DNA from: Pseudomonas pseudonitroreducens
GTDB lineage: Bacteria; Pseudomonadota; Gammaproteobacteria; Pseudomonadales; Pseudomonadaceae
Direction of reading: 5' to 3'
NCBI RefSeq assembly: GCF_021603645.1
Contig: NZ_BQHJ01000007.1
Span: 62,001 to 126,000 of the forward strand
Length of the DNA stretch: 64,000 bases
The notes under the pieces were generated by a model. That model saw only the letters and a list, made by a program, of their open reading frames with translations. It had not been told where the DNA came from and searched no databases. Position numbers and translations under genes: made by a program. This document shows, piece after piece, positions 47,852 through 56,199 of this stretch (position 1 is its first letter; the number at the start of each line of letters is the position of its first letter).

Positions 47852-48403
47852 TCAGAACCTCGCTGGCACTTCGATTTCGGCCAGTAGCGCGTCGAGGAAA
47901 GTCGACGGCAGCTCGGCGAGGATTGTTCCCGCCACCATCGTCTCCCTGAACTCGTAGGCCGTGGCGGCACTCATCAGCAGCCACAACCGAGGCCCCGGAT
48001 ATACCTCCGGATCGAGTCCGGCCTTGTACCGAATGCGGAGGACTCCAGAGGGTCGGCCACCAGGGAAATGCAGAAAGCTTTCTCGCTGCCCCTGCTCCAG
48101 GTATCGCGGCACATCCAGCTCAGCAGCGGAGCCATCCGCAGCGATGCGATGCACTGACAGAACCTCGGTCGCCTGACCGACGTCCAGCGCGTGGCCGGAG
48201 GCATACTGCTCCGGCCACTCCTCCGAATACTCGGCCGGCCGGATCGCCGCCCCAGTCCGCCCTTCCGCTTGCGCGACCACACCAGGAATGATGACGTGCT
48301 CGATCAGCTCGGGCTCCAGGTCCTCGACCTCGACCCGACACTGGCGAGCCACGTCCTCCAAGGTGATCGGCGCATCGCCGCTATACGCGACACGCCGAGC
48401 CAC
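47852..48403 (-). CDS. Head-tail connector protein (gp6-like)
   Basis: A 183-aa protein with ITLEDVARQCRVEVEDLEPE, a helical N-terminus, and the C-terminal PGPRLWLLMSAATAYEFRET, typical of HK97 gp6-type head-tail adaptors. It separates head and tail genes, the conserved place. The stop is 2 bp before the next gene's ATG. Confidence 0.85.
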   Translation of the reverse strand: MARRVAYSGDAPITLEDVARQCRVEVEDLEPELIEHVIIPGVVAQAEGRTGAAIRPAEYSEEWPEQYASGHALDVGQATEVLSVHRIAADGSAAELDVPRYLEQGQRESFLHFPGGRPSGVLRIRYKAGLDPEVYPGPRLWLLMSAATAYEFRETMVAGTILAELPSTFLDALLAEIEVPARF

Positions 48404-48405
48404 GG

Positions 48406-48687
48406 TTAGGGCTTCTCTTCGTCGTCGCTGTCGCTGCCTTCACCGGCCTCCGCAGCGGACTGCGTCGACTCCGGCGAACCGGCAGGCGGGGTCGGCGCAG
48501 GCGTCAAAGCTTGAGGCTTCCGGTTGCTTTTGCGCACGCCCGGTGCGGCAGGTGCAGCTTCGGAGGCGTACTCAGCGACGCCACCCTCTACCAGCTCCTC
48601 CGCGCGATCCTTGTCGAAACCCGCCACGTCGTTCGTGAAGTAAGTGCGCCACGCCTTGAGGAAGCGCACCGGTACATTCTTGCTCAT
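48406..48687 (-). CDS. Hypothetical head-region protein
   Basis: A 93-aa protein. The N-terminal 40 residues (VRFLKAWRTYFTNDVAGFDK, DRAEELVEGGVAEY) resemble short phage proteins with a FxxN(D)xAGF motif found after the capsid gene. The rest is low-complexity Pro/Ala/Glu/Ser and probably disordered. Function unknown. Confidence 0.7.
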   Translation of the reverse strand: MSKNVPVRFLKAWRTYFTNDVAGFDKDRAEELVEGGVAEYASEAAPAAPGVRKSNRKPQALTPAPTPPAGSPESTQSAAEAGEGSDSDDEEKP

Positions 48688-48743
48688 CGCATCACCTGCA
48701 GATGAAAGTCAGAAGGATCCCCGCCACCTGGACGGGGCGCGAA

Positions 48744-50057
48744 TCACATGCCGGCGCCCCACTTGACGGCGGTGCCCACCACAACCAGCTCGACGTGACG
48801 CGGTCCGAAGTCGTGCTTGGCGATCACCCGCACCAGGGTCTGGTCACGCTGGAAGGCGCTGACCATGTTGCCCTGGGCGTCCTTGTAGGAGGCTTCGGCG
48901 GAGAAGTTGATGACCAGGTCCATGTCCTCGCCGATCATCGCGTCGCCGAAGTTCACGAAGTAGATCTCCGACTCGTCGCCATCGGCGCCCAGGTTGACCG
49001 GAATCTGAGTGCTGAGGCCGACCGGGTAGCCCTTGAGCATGCCGGCGTCGATCTCCGGGTATGCCTTGTTGCCGTTGCCATCGCGCAGCGCCTGCAGCCA
49101 GCGCAGGGTGCGCGGGTGCATCAGCCAGCCACAGCCGGTCATGTCGATGTACGCCGTTTCCACCCGCAGCATCATGCCGCCCAGGTAGAGATCGATCTGC
49201 TCCAGCGACGGTGCCACGGGAGCCGGCAGGACGTTCGCCGGGATCGCCCAGTAACGCAGCCCCTTGGGCAGCACGCCCGAGCCGTCGGAGCGGATGAAGT
49301 GCAGATCCTCGGAAAGCCCCATGCTGACGGTCAGGTCGTTCGCGACGATCTGGTCGACACGCGGGTTGACGCCCGACATGCGGATCAGGTCGTTGGAAAC
49401 CGGCACGATCGCTGCGGCCTTCTTCGCCGACAGCTTGGTGTCGTCGAAGGTCATGCCGGTGACCGGGATGTCAGTCTCGGTGCCGATGTAGGTCACCACG
49501 GTGTTGCCCGAGATTCGCGGCATGGTCAGGTTGCCGTTGTTGAGCGGCACGCTACGCACGCCCATCTTGCGGACAATGGAGCGGGGGCGCAGGGACTCGA
49601 TCACCTCGGTCGCCATGTTTTCCGGCACCAGGACACCGCCAGCGCCGGGGGTCACGGTGCTGAGCGCCATCTGCACGTCGCTGCTGTAACCGCCTTCCTT
49701 GGCCAGCTTAGCCGCCTCGCTCTGGTTGCCCTGGGTGGCAGCCAGCAGGCGAACCATCTGTGCGACTTTGGCCCCGGCCACGGGCTTTCCGTACGGGCCT
49801 TCTACGCGGCTTTCCGGCGGACCGGTGATGCCGCGCGCACCTTCATCGACCGGAGCCGCCGCGGCCGCGGCCGCGCGTTCGGCGGTCTCGGCGCGGCCGA
49901 TCTTGTCGGTCAGGGCGATGATCTGGCTTTCCAGACTGCCGAACTCAGCCATCTGCTCGGCGGTCAGGCTGCCACCTTCGGCTTCGATTCTTGCCAGCGC
50001 CTGGAGCTGGTCGTTCAGCTTGGCGCGTTCGCTACGCATTTGAAGAACAAGGGACAT
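48744..50057 (-). CDS. Major capsid protein, HK97 fold
   Basis: A 437-aa HK97-type capsid protein. The N-terminal delta domain is a long coiled coil (RSERAKLNDQLQALARIEAE) removed during maturation. An Ala-rich stretch (about 75-83) lies in it. The shell domain starts near residue 115-120 and includes ENMATEVIESLRPRSIVRKM and the P-domain. Start at 50057 has a strong CAGGAGGC ribosome binding site directly after a terminator. The S49 protease next to it is expected to cleave it. Confidence 0.93.
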   Translation of the reverse strand: MSLVLQMRSERAKLNDQLQALARIEAEGGSLTAEQMAEFGSLESQIIALTDKIGRAETAERAAAAAAAPVDEGARGITGPPESRVEGPYGKPVAGAKVAQMVRLLAATQGNQSEAAKLAKEGGYSSDVQMALSTVTPGAGGVLVPENMATEVIESLRPRSIVRKMGVRSVPLNNGNLTMPRISGNTVVTYIGTETDIPVTGMTFDDTKLSAKKAAAIVPVSNDLIRMSGVNPRVDQIVANDLTVSMGLSEDLHFIRSDGSGVLPKGLRYWAIPANVLPAPVAPSLEQIDLYLGGMMLRVETAYIDMTGCGWLMHPRTLRWLQALRDGNGNKAYPEIDAGMLKGYPVGLSTQIPVNLGADGDESEIYFVNFGDAMIGEDMDLVINFSAEASYKDAQGNMVSAFQRDQTLVRVIAKHDFGPRHVELVVVGTAVKWGAGM

Positions 50058-50073
50058 GTTGCCTCCTGGGCAT

Positions 50074-50095
50074 AAAAAAACCCGCACAAGGCGGG
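50074..50095 (-). terminator. Compact intrinsic terminator before capsid
   Basis: Stem CCCGC / GCGGG with loop CTTGT and 7 T on the minus strand, 24 bp after the protease stop. The T tract runs into ATGCCCAGGAGGC, the capsid ribosome binding site. Confidence 0.85.
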
Positions 50096-50118
50096 CTGGT
50101 TGACTGCCGCGAACGCGG

Positions 50119-51072
50119 TCAGAGATTGGATTGGATGGCAGCGGCTTTAGCTCGCACCGAGATACCGCCCGACCGACCGGCCCGGCTCATGGCCACGGCG
50201 CGCGAGATCTCATCGACAGCGTCCTGCGGACTCTGCAGACGGTCGGCAAGACCGGCGGTTATCGCTTGCTTGCCGCGATACAGGCCTGCCTCGGTCGCCA
50301 TGATCTGCGCCGGAGAGAGGCCGCGATACTCGGCCACGGCGTTGACGAACAGCTCGTAGCTCTCCTGCACGATGGCTTCGAGCACCTGCATGGACTGGTC
50401 CGTCAGAGGCTCGTGTGGGCTCAGGTCGTTCTTGTGGGCGCCCCGGTAGACAGTGGTCACCTTGACGCCCGCTTTCTCCTCCATGGCGGAGCGGTCCATG
50501 TGGCTGGCAATGACACCGATGGAACCGACGCCGCTGGTCTGGCTCACCACCAACTCGCTGCAGGCGCTCCCGATCAGGTAGCCGCCGGAGTAGGCCATGA
50601 AGTTGACCAGGCCGGTGATCGGCTTGATCTGGCCCATCGCGCGGATGTCGGCGGCCAGCTCGAAGGCGCCGACGGCCGCGCCGCCGGGGCTGTCGATGTC
50701 CAGCACGACGCGCTCCACCAGAGGATCCGCTACCGCCAGCTTGAGCTGGGCACGCAGATCCTCGTAGCTGGTCATCGTCTCGCAGGCGTTCAGGTGGCTG
50801 CCACGGCTCACCAACACGCCGTGCACCGGGATGACTTCCACCCCGGTCTTGCCGATGGCCGCGCGGCGCTGCTCCTCCATTCGCTCCATCCGGGAGCTGT
50901 AGCGGTCGTCATCGTCGTCGTGCCACAGCTTGTCGGAGACGGCCGGGCCGATATTGATGATGTTGAGATTCATCGCCTGGTTGGCCCAACGCACGCCGAG
51001 ATCCAGCATGTCGGGCGTCACCAGCAGCGGCTGATTGAATAGCAGGTTGGCTGCTCGCAGGTACTGTCTCAT
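50119..51072 (-). CDS. S49 (SppA-like) capsid maturation protease
   Basis: A 317-aa ClpP-fold protease. LDIDSPGGAAVG is the oxyanion region, Ser162 in FMAYSGGYLIGSAC the nucleophile, and Lys214 in YRGAHKND the base; the 52-residue spacing equals the SppA Ser-Lys dyad. In phages this family (lambda gpC-like) removes the scaffold or delta domain from the capsid protein. No scaffold gene is internal to it. The start overlaps the portal stop by 4 bp. Confidence 0.92.
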   Translation of the reverse strand: MRQYLRAANLLFNQPLLVTPDMLDLGVRWANQAMNLNIINIGPAVSDKLWHDDDDDRYSSRMERMEEQRRAAIGKTGVEVIPVHGVLVSRGSHLNACETMTSYEDLRAQLKLAVADPLVERVVLDIDSPGGAAVGAFELAADIRAMGQIKPITGLVNFMAYSGGYLIGSACSELVVSQTSGVGSIGVIASHMDRSAMEEKAGVKVTTVYRGAHKNDLSPHEPLTDQSMQVLEAIVQESYELFVNAVAEYRGLSPAQIMATEAGLYRGKQAITAGLADRLQSPQDAVDEISRAVAMSRAGRSGGISVRAKAAAIQSNL

Positions 51073-52343
51073 TGCGCCAGGATCCTCTCGATCTCGCGCT
51101 GCTGGAGCTCCAGCTGCGCGCGCACGTTGGGGTTATTGAGGTCAGGCATGCCCTTCGAGGCGTCGACCATGTTCAGCGGCTGCAGGTACACATCGCCTCC
51201 GTCCACAGGCGGCATGTTTTCCAAGCGGCGGATGTCGTTGACCGACAACCACCCCCACTGGCGGCCGATGGCGTAGGCCTCGTACCGGCTCTTCTGGTCA
51301 CCGCGCAGCAAGCCGGACAGGTTGAACTCGATGAAGTACTCGCGACGATCTGCCGGCAGCAGGTAGTCGCGCATCATCGTTTCTTCGTGCCGCTTGACCC
51401 ATGGCATCAGGCCGAACACCACGAACCAGATCATCAGCTGCTCGGTCGTGTTGTAGTTCGCCTTGTCCAGGTCGTTCACCAGCGGCAGCGGAATCTTGTA
51501 GATCCGCGCAGCATCGGCTCCTGACAGCTTCAGGAGGTTGACCACTTCGGCGTCGACGTTGGTCATCGACAGCGGCCGGAAGGTCATCCCTTCCTGCAGC
51601 AACGCGACCTTGTGAGCGTTGTCGATACCGCTGTACTTCTCAGCCCAACGGTCGGTGATGCGATCGATGCTCGCCTGATCCTTGATCGCAGGCGACTCCT
51701 TCGGCCGCTCAATCACACCTGACACCGACACGCCATTGGCGAAAGACTTGCCGGTGTACTGCCGCACCGCTTGCGCCAAGCCCACCGCCTCGGCATGCAG
51801 CTCGATCGGCGACAACCCGGTGTAGTGGTTCAGGCTGTGCCAGCGAACGTGGTGCACCATGCGCATGGGCAGGCGCTCTGCATAGTTGCCCACCTGGTAG
51901 TAGGGCAGCAGATCGGCCCCCTTGTAGACCACAACCTTTTCGTAGGTCAGGGGCCAAAGCGCCGACACGTTGCCGTCTCCCCGGCGCTCCACCAGGGTGT
52001 AGGAATTGCCACGCAGGCCCACCGACATCTGCTCGCACTCCCGCAGCTCGTAGGGCGTTTGGAACCCATTTGGCTGGAAGCGCAGCACGTCGTAGAGCGG
52101 GTGGTTGGTGGCCGGCTCGCGCTGCCCCTTGTCCTTGCGGCGGTACAGTTCAAGCGGCAACTGGCCGATGCTCTCTGCCAGCAGGGTGACGCAGTTCTGA
52201 ATGATGGGAAGTGCCAGCGCCGTTTCCGGCGTCACCACTACCCCGCTGCTGTTGGAGCGGCGCCCGAGCATCCCCTGCCAGAAGCTGCTTTCAGCTTCCA
52301 CCAGGTTGCCCTTGCCCCCGCCAAGTAGGCTGGAGAAGAACAT
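51069..52343 (-). CDS. Portal protein, HK97 family
   Basis: A 424-aa portal protein: QNCVTLLAESIGQLPLELYR, LPYYQVGNYAERLPMRMVHH, and GADAARIYKIPLPLVNDLDK are typical of the HK97 portal family. It forms the dodecameric vertex for DNA packaging. It is followed with 4-bp overlap by the protease, and preceded by a 59-aa membrane protein. Confidence 0.93.
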   Translation of the reverse strand: MFFSSLLGGGKGNLVEAESSFWQGMLGRRSNSSGVVVTPETALALPIIQNCVTLLAESIGQLPLELYRRKDKGQREPATNHPLYDVLRFQPNGFQTPYELRECEQMSVGLRGNSYTLVERRGDGNVSALWPLTYEKVVVYKGADLLPYYQVGNYAERLPMRMVHHVRWHSLNHYTGLSPIELHAEAVGLAQAVRQYTGKSFANGVSVSGVIERPKESPAIKDQASIDRITDRWAEKYSGIDNAHKVALLQEGMTFRPLSMTNVDAEVVNLLKLSGADAARIYKIPLPLVNDLDKANYNTTEQLMIWFVVFGLMPWVKRHEETMMRDYLLPADRREYFIEFNLSGLLRGDQKSRYEAYAIGRQWGWLSVNDIRRLENMPPVDGGDVYLQPLNMVDASKGMPDLNNPNVRAQLELQQREIERILAQ

Positions 52344-52345
52344 GC

Positions 52346-52525
52346 TCAGCCCCCCTTCCCTTGTGCCCGCTGCACGGCAGATGCCCGATCAGCCAGGTGC
52401 GCCCAAGCCACCAGGCAGATGCCAGCAACGATGAATGCTGCCGGCCGGTAGATCAGCGCCACGCCGGTGACGAGCAGCGCGAAGCCCAGCAGGCCGGCCA
52501 GCCAGGCCAGAATGACCAGCTTCAT
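52346..52525 (-). CDS. 59-aa membrane protein between terminase and portal
   Basis: A short frame starting MKLVILAWLAGLLGFALLVT with a second hydrophobic segment (AAFIVAGICLVAWAHLAD) and a basic tail ending QGKGG. Its ATG overlaps the terminase stop (ATGA) and its stop lies 3 bp before the portal ATG, so translational coupling makes it a credible gene. Two membrane helices; function unknown. Similar tiny membrane proteins at this place occur in other phages. Confidence 0.75.
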   Translation of the reverse strand: MKLVILAWLAGLLGFALLVTGVALIYRPAAFIVAGICLVAWAHLADRASAVQRAQGKGG

Positions 52526-54339
52526 ATCCCTACACCCTCGTCGTAGATGGAAGATCCGGACTCGGTGGCCTGGCCACTGATGCCCGTTGCGATGACTGCA
52601 GCGACCACGCCGTCGATGCGGCCGATCGCCTTTGCCTTGTCGACCTTGCGGTTGCCGGCTGGGTCGCTGACGACCACTGCGTTGCCGGCGTTCCAGGTCA
52701 GCACCGGGTTGCCGTCGTGGCGGAGTGTTTCCACCTCCACCGGCTCCAGTGCCACCAGCTCCAGCTCGTCCCCTGAGCCCTCGCCGTCATCCGTCGGTGG
52801 CGCCAACCCCAGTAGGCGGCGCTCGAACTCATCGACAGCCGGCCCCATGTCCTTGAAGCCCTGGCCGAAGGGCACCAGCTCGGGCAGCGTGATGCCGTGT
52901 TCGCTCATCAGCTGCAGCAGGTCCTCGATCCGCCAACGGTCGTAACCGATCTTCTGAATCTGGAAGTAGTCACAGATCGTCTGCAGGCGCCGGAGCACAT
53001 GCAGCTTGCTGATGGCCCGGCCCGGCGTGGTCTCCAGGTACCGGTCGCGGATCCAGGCGCTGTATGGCACTCGGTCGCGGCGCTCCCTTTCTTCCAGCTG
53101 GAAGTCGGGGATCCAGAAGTACGGCAGGATCCGCCAGTGCGGGTCCCAGGCCACCGGGTAGAACTTGATGACGAACGAGGTCAAGTCGGTCGTACTGGAG
53201 AGGTCCAGCCCGGCCACCGCCGGGCGATCACGCAGCACCCGCATTGGCACGCGCTCCTCTGCCTGGCTCCAGACGTCCCAGCTGATCCACGGGGAATCCG
53301 CCTGCGTCCATTCGCAGAAGTTCAGGCGCCGCACGACCGACTCTTTCGCCGGCAGGCCGCGTGCTTCCTGTACCTGTTCGCGCAGGTACTTCCGGCCGGG
53401 GATTCCGTCCGTCTGACCCTCAACGACGAAATCCAGTGAAGGGTTCACCTTCGGCCAGCAGGTCTCGTCCTTGAACGGGTCGTCGCCCTCATCCAACGAG
53501 CAGACGAAACCGAACAAGGTGTCGTTGTCCTCCTGCCCCGCACAGACCCGCTTCGCCAAGTCGTGGTACTGGCCGCAGACGCTGTTCTTGTCCGATCCGC
53601 TGTTGGTGATCATCAGGATCAGCGCGTTGCGGCGGGACTTGGTGCCGGCACGCATCATGTTCACTGCCGACGGCGTCTTGTGCTCGTGTACCTCGTCCAG
53701 AATGCCCATGTGAGGGCGGGGGCCGGACTGCCCCTCATCGGAGCTGATAGGCCGGAAGAAACTGGCCGTGCTCGCGTAGTAGAGGTTCCAGACCTTCTCG
53801 TTGCGGCCGGACTGCTCCAGGCGGCTGGACAGCGAGCGCGACATGTCGACCATCGACACGGCGTCGCGGAATAGGATCTGCGCCTGGTCCCGCTTGGTCG
53901 CGGCGGCGTAGATCTCTGCGCGCTGCTCGCCATCCGCCACCAAGCCATACAGGCCGATGCCAGCTACCAGCGGCGACTTGCCAGATCCTTTCCCGGTCTC
54001 GATGTAGGCGGTGCGGAATCGGCGATAGCCATCAGTCCCGTACCACCCGAACAGGCTTCCGACAACGAACGCCTGCCACGGCGCCAGCCGGAATGGCAGC
54101 CCTTCGTAATCGCCGCCGTTCAGGCACAGCACGTCTTCAAAGAACCCGATCGCGCGGTCGGCCATGTCCTGGCGCCAGACCAGGCCGCGCAGCGCACCGC
54201 TTTCGAGGTCGCGCAGGTGGCGTCGACAGGCGTTGCGGACATCGGGGCCGGCGACGATCCGGCGTTCGAGCACGTCGACAGCGAAGGCCTTGACCCTGCA
54301 CTCAGCTGAAATATCGCTCAGCAGCGTCTCGTTGTTCAT
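52522..54339 (-). CDS. Terminase large subunit (HK97-like)
   Basis: A 605-aa packaging ATPase-nuclease. The Walker A-like motif is ETGKGSGKSPLVA, Walker B is GILDEVHEH, and the nuclease domain begins at AVAGLDLSSTTDLTSF (about 365). ATG 54339 is used; GTG 54354 is an alternative. The gene overlaps the small subunit by about 38 bp. HK97-like large terminases with a nearby HNH gene package from cos sites. Confidence 0.93.
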   Translation of the reverse strand: MNNETLLSDISAECRVKAFAVDVLERRIVAGPDVRNACRRHLRDLESGALRGLVWRQDMADRAIGFFEDVLCLNGGDYEGLPFRLAPWQAFVVGSLFGWYGTDGYRRFRTAYIETGKGSGKSPLVAGIGLYGLVADGEQRAEIYAAATKRDQAQILFRDAVSMVDMSRSLSSRLEQSGRNEKVWNLYYASTASFFRPISSDEGQSGPRPHMGILDEVHEHKTPSAVNMMRAGTKSRRNALILMITNSGSDKNSVCGQYHDLAKRVCAGQEDNDTLFGFVCSLDEGDDPFKDETCWPKVNPSLDFVVEGQTDGIPGRKYLREQVQEARGLPAKESVVRRLNFCEWTQADSPWISWDVWSQAEERVPMRVLRDRPAVAGLDLSSTTDLTSFVIKFYPVAWDPHWRILPYFWIPDFQLEERERRDRVPYSAWIRDRYLETTPGRAISKLHVLRRLQTICDYFQIQKIGYDRWRIEDLLQLMSEHGITLPELVPFGQGFKDMGPAVDEFERRLLGLAPPTDDGEGSGDELELVALEPVEVETLRHDGNPVLTWNAGNAVVVSDPAGNRKVDKAKAIGRIDGVVAAVIATGISGQATESGSSIYDEGVGI

Positions 54340-54826
54340 TGGCGAACAGCTCACCTTGCGGGCCGGCCAGCGCCTTCATGGCGCGCCGGGCGACCGGAGA
54401 GAATCCAAACAGCGCACCAGCCTGGTTCGCGCGGCGCTCTGCGTCGTTCGCCAGTTGTCGCCACACGCTGATTTGCTTCGCGCCGCTCTCGTAGGTCTGC
54501 ACGTCCCCGCTGTCACCGACCTTGCTCAGCTCGGCGATCTTGCGGCGGAACCGAACCCAGTCCGCGACCGCCTCGCAGTAGGAGGCGAGCGCCATCATGT
54601 CGAGCGTGCTCACCCAGCCCAGCGCGACCAGCGCAGCGCTTACGCGGTCCCATTCCTGCGACGCTTCCTCGGACAGGAAGTCCGGTTTGGGCGGCGCCTC
54701 CACGGGCACCACAGGGGCCTGCGCAGCCGACATCAGCGCAGCCATCCCCTTCTTGCTGGGGTCGCCGCGCAGCATGTGCACCGTTGCCGGAAGCGGCGGT
54801 CGACCCGAGTTGGCATTCCCAGCCAT
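54302..54826 (-). CDS. Terminase small subunit, P27 family
   Basis: A 174-aa protein. The N-terminal GRPPLPATVHMLRGDPSKKG and then FLSEEASQEWDRVSAALVAL fit P27-type small terminases. ATG 54826 is chosen, with GGAGG at 5-bp spacing; the GTG at 54832 would overlap that site. It recognises the packaging site, probably nearby at 54827-55012. Confidence 0.9.
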   Translation of the reverse strand: MAGNANSGRPPLPATVHMLRGDPSKKGMAALMSAAQAPVVPVEAPPKPDFLSEEASQEWDRVSAALVALGWVSTLDMMALASYCEAVADWVRFRRKIAELSKVGDSGDVQTYESGAKQISVWRQLANDAERRANQAGALFGFSPVARRAMKALAGPQGELFANEQRDAAERYFS

Positions 54827-55012
54827 GGGCACCTCCAGAAATCGCTGCAGCCCGCGTCATTACTGGCTTTCGGACTGGCAGAAACTGGCTAAATGTTGTA
54901 CAAAATCAGACCCCCACCCCCCTCATTTTTCCCGGCGTTGCGAGGAGAGGGCGAGTGGCGGTCTAGTCATGGCGCGCTCAGAAGTTTTTCACCCCCCCTC
55001 CCCTGGCCGCGT
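54827..55012. other. Non-coding interval upstream of terminase; possible cos region
   Basis: 186 bp between HNH and terS, with homopolymeric C/T stretches (CCCCCACCCCCCTCATTTTT at 54909 and CACCCCCCCTCCCCTGG at about 54991). In HK97-group phages cos lies here, between HNH and small terminase. No cos sequence can be identified by eye. Confidence 0.4.
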
Positions 55013-55384
55013 TCAGCGGTTCCAGTGGTGGCGAGGGTCGAGCGGTCGGCCATCCGTCGAGCAGCCTGCCAGCCGACCCGAGCGCTCAAGCCGCTGCTTG
55101 GTCGAGTCGTGGCAGAACTTGCACAGCGACTGCCAGTTGTCCCGATCCCAGAACAACCTCCAGGCATTGGCGATCCGATCACGGTCGCCGCTCGCCTTCG
55201 CTTCGCCGAGCTTCGGCGCTTCCTTGTGGTCGACTACCACCGCCGCGACGGGCCGATGGTCAGTGCTGCACATCGAGCACCAGGGATGGCGGCGCAGGTG
55301 ATCCGCCCGAGCCAGCCGCCAGCGGTGACCGTAACCACGACTGGCGCTGGTGCCCCGACGCTCAGGAGCCGCGGACCGAGTCAT
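55013..55384 (-). CDS. HNH endonuclease (terminase-associated)
   Basis: A 123-aa HNH nuclease. The ββα-metal site is visible in AAVVVDHKEAP, DNWQSLCKFCHDSTKQ, with a zinc-type CSMC...CKFC pair. Such HNH proteins act with the terminase in specific cos cleavage in HK97-type phages. ATG 55384 lies 22 bp inside the end of the holin gene. Confidence 0.9.
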   Translation of the reverse strand: MTRSAAPERRGTSASRGYGHRWRLARADHLRRHPWCSMCSTDHRPVAAVVVDHKEAPKLGEAKASGDRDRIANAWRLFWDRDNWQSLCKFCHDSTKQRLERSGRLAGCSTDGRPLDPRHHWNR

Positions 55385-55709
55385 CGCCGGGCACATCACA
55401 GACACCAATGCGCTTGGCTGCCCATCGCTCGTACAACCCAACCGCGACCTCGGCGCCGGCAGCAGCGGTCAGGCTGCCGATGGCCGAGGCCAGCATCAGC
55501 GGAGCACCGAGTGCCAGAGCGAGAAACAGCACCGCAACGCCGCAGACCACCGAGGCGCCGGAACGCAGCACCAGGCGGCGAACGATGGCGCGACCACTCA
55601 GGCCCGCCTTGTCGGCGCGCCAGAGTTCACCACTGACGCCGCCAGCTATGGCGAGCAGGATCACAACCCACAGCGGCATCTCAGCCAGGGCTTGCTGTTC
55701 GGATGGCAT
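55362..55709 (-). CDS. Phage holin
   Basis: A 115-aa protein with three hydrophobic segments: LWVVILLAIAGGVSGELW, ASVVCGVAVLFLALALGA and LMLASAIGSLTAAAGAEVAV. GRAIVRRLVLRSGASVVCG between them is basic. This is the Pseudomonas/HP1-like class of holins. It is first in the late operon, 23 kb from the endolysin and spanin genes. ATG 55709 is used; the upstream frame overlaps a terminator. Confidence 0.8.
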   Translation of the reverse strand: MPSEQQALAEMPLWVVILLAIAGGVSGELWRADKAGLSGRAIVRRLVLRSGASVVCGVAVLFLALALGAPLMLASAIGSLTAAAGAEVAVGLYERWAAKRIGVCDVPGDDSVRGS

Positions 55710-55794
55710 GACAGCTCCTCGAAGAAGACGCCCCCGAGTACGAGGGCAGAACCGGCGCCATGACCAGGGCGGGGAACCCAGGCGCCAGAAACGC

Positions 55795-55820
55795 GAAACC
55801 CGGCGCGATGGCCGGGTTTC
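55795..55820 (-). terminator. Late-leader terminator (tR'-like position)
   Basis: A perfect 10-bp stem (GAAACCCGGC, loop CATCGC, complement) between the Q-like gene and the holin. On the minus strand it is followed by a weak CGCGTTTC tract. Its position downstream of a possible late promoter and upstream of the first late gene matches lambda tR', the terminator that Q overrides. Confidence 0.65.
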
Positions 55821-56199
55821 TGGTTGGTGTCGAAGTGGCAATTCCCTCACGCACTTCAACTAGCATGCGGACTTTTTACAGGCGTTCTCTCATGGCAGCA
55901 AGCGCAACTTAATGCCACGCGGAAATATGTGGAGTTCGCACTGGGAATGTATCGGCGAGAAACGGAAATATCTTACTACGGCATTACAGAGCCTCCGGCT
56001 CTGTCCCACTTGTCCCACCTTTTTACTATATATGTGTGCGCGAATTAAAGAATAAAAAGAAAGCGTGCGCGCGAGCGCGAACGCGTGCGCGCTCATGCTC
56101 GCACACATTACATAGAGGATTTAGTGGGACGGTGGGACAGCGCAAGGAAGGAAGTGCCAGGCGCGCGGGATGGCGCCTGGCGATGGAGCAGCAGGCCGA
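55821..56199. promoter_or_regulatory. Late promoter / origin-like region with GTGGGACA repeats
   Basis: About 380 bp without a gene. It holds two TGTCCCAC copies (56002-56009 and 56011-56018) facing two GTGGGAC copies (56124-56130, 56132-56139) about 105 bp away. Between them are AT-rich (TTTTTACTATATATG) and alternating CG-rich (TGCGCGCGAGCGCGAACGCG) stretches. On the minus strand TATAGT (56033-56028) could be a -10. It may be the late promoter with regulator sites, or a replication origin served by the nearby primase-helicase. Confidence 0.5.
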
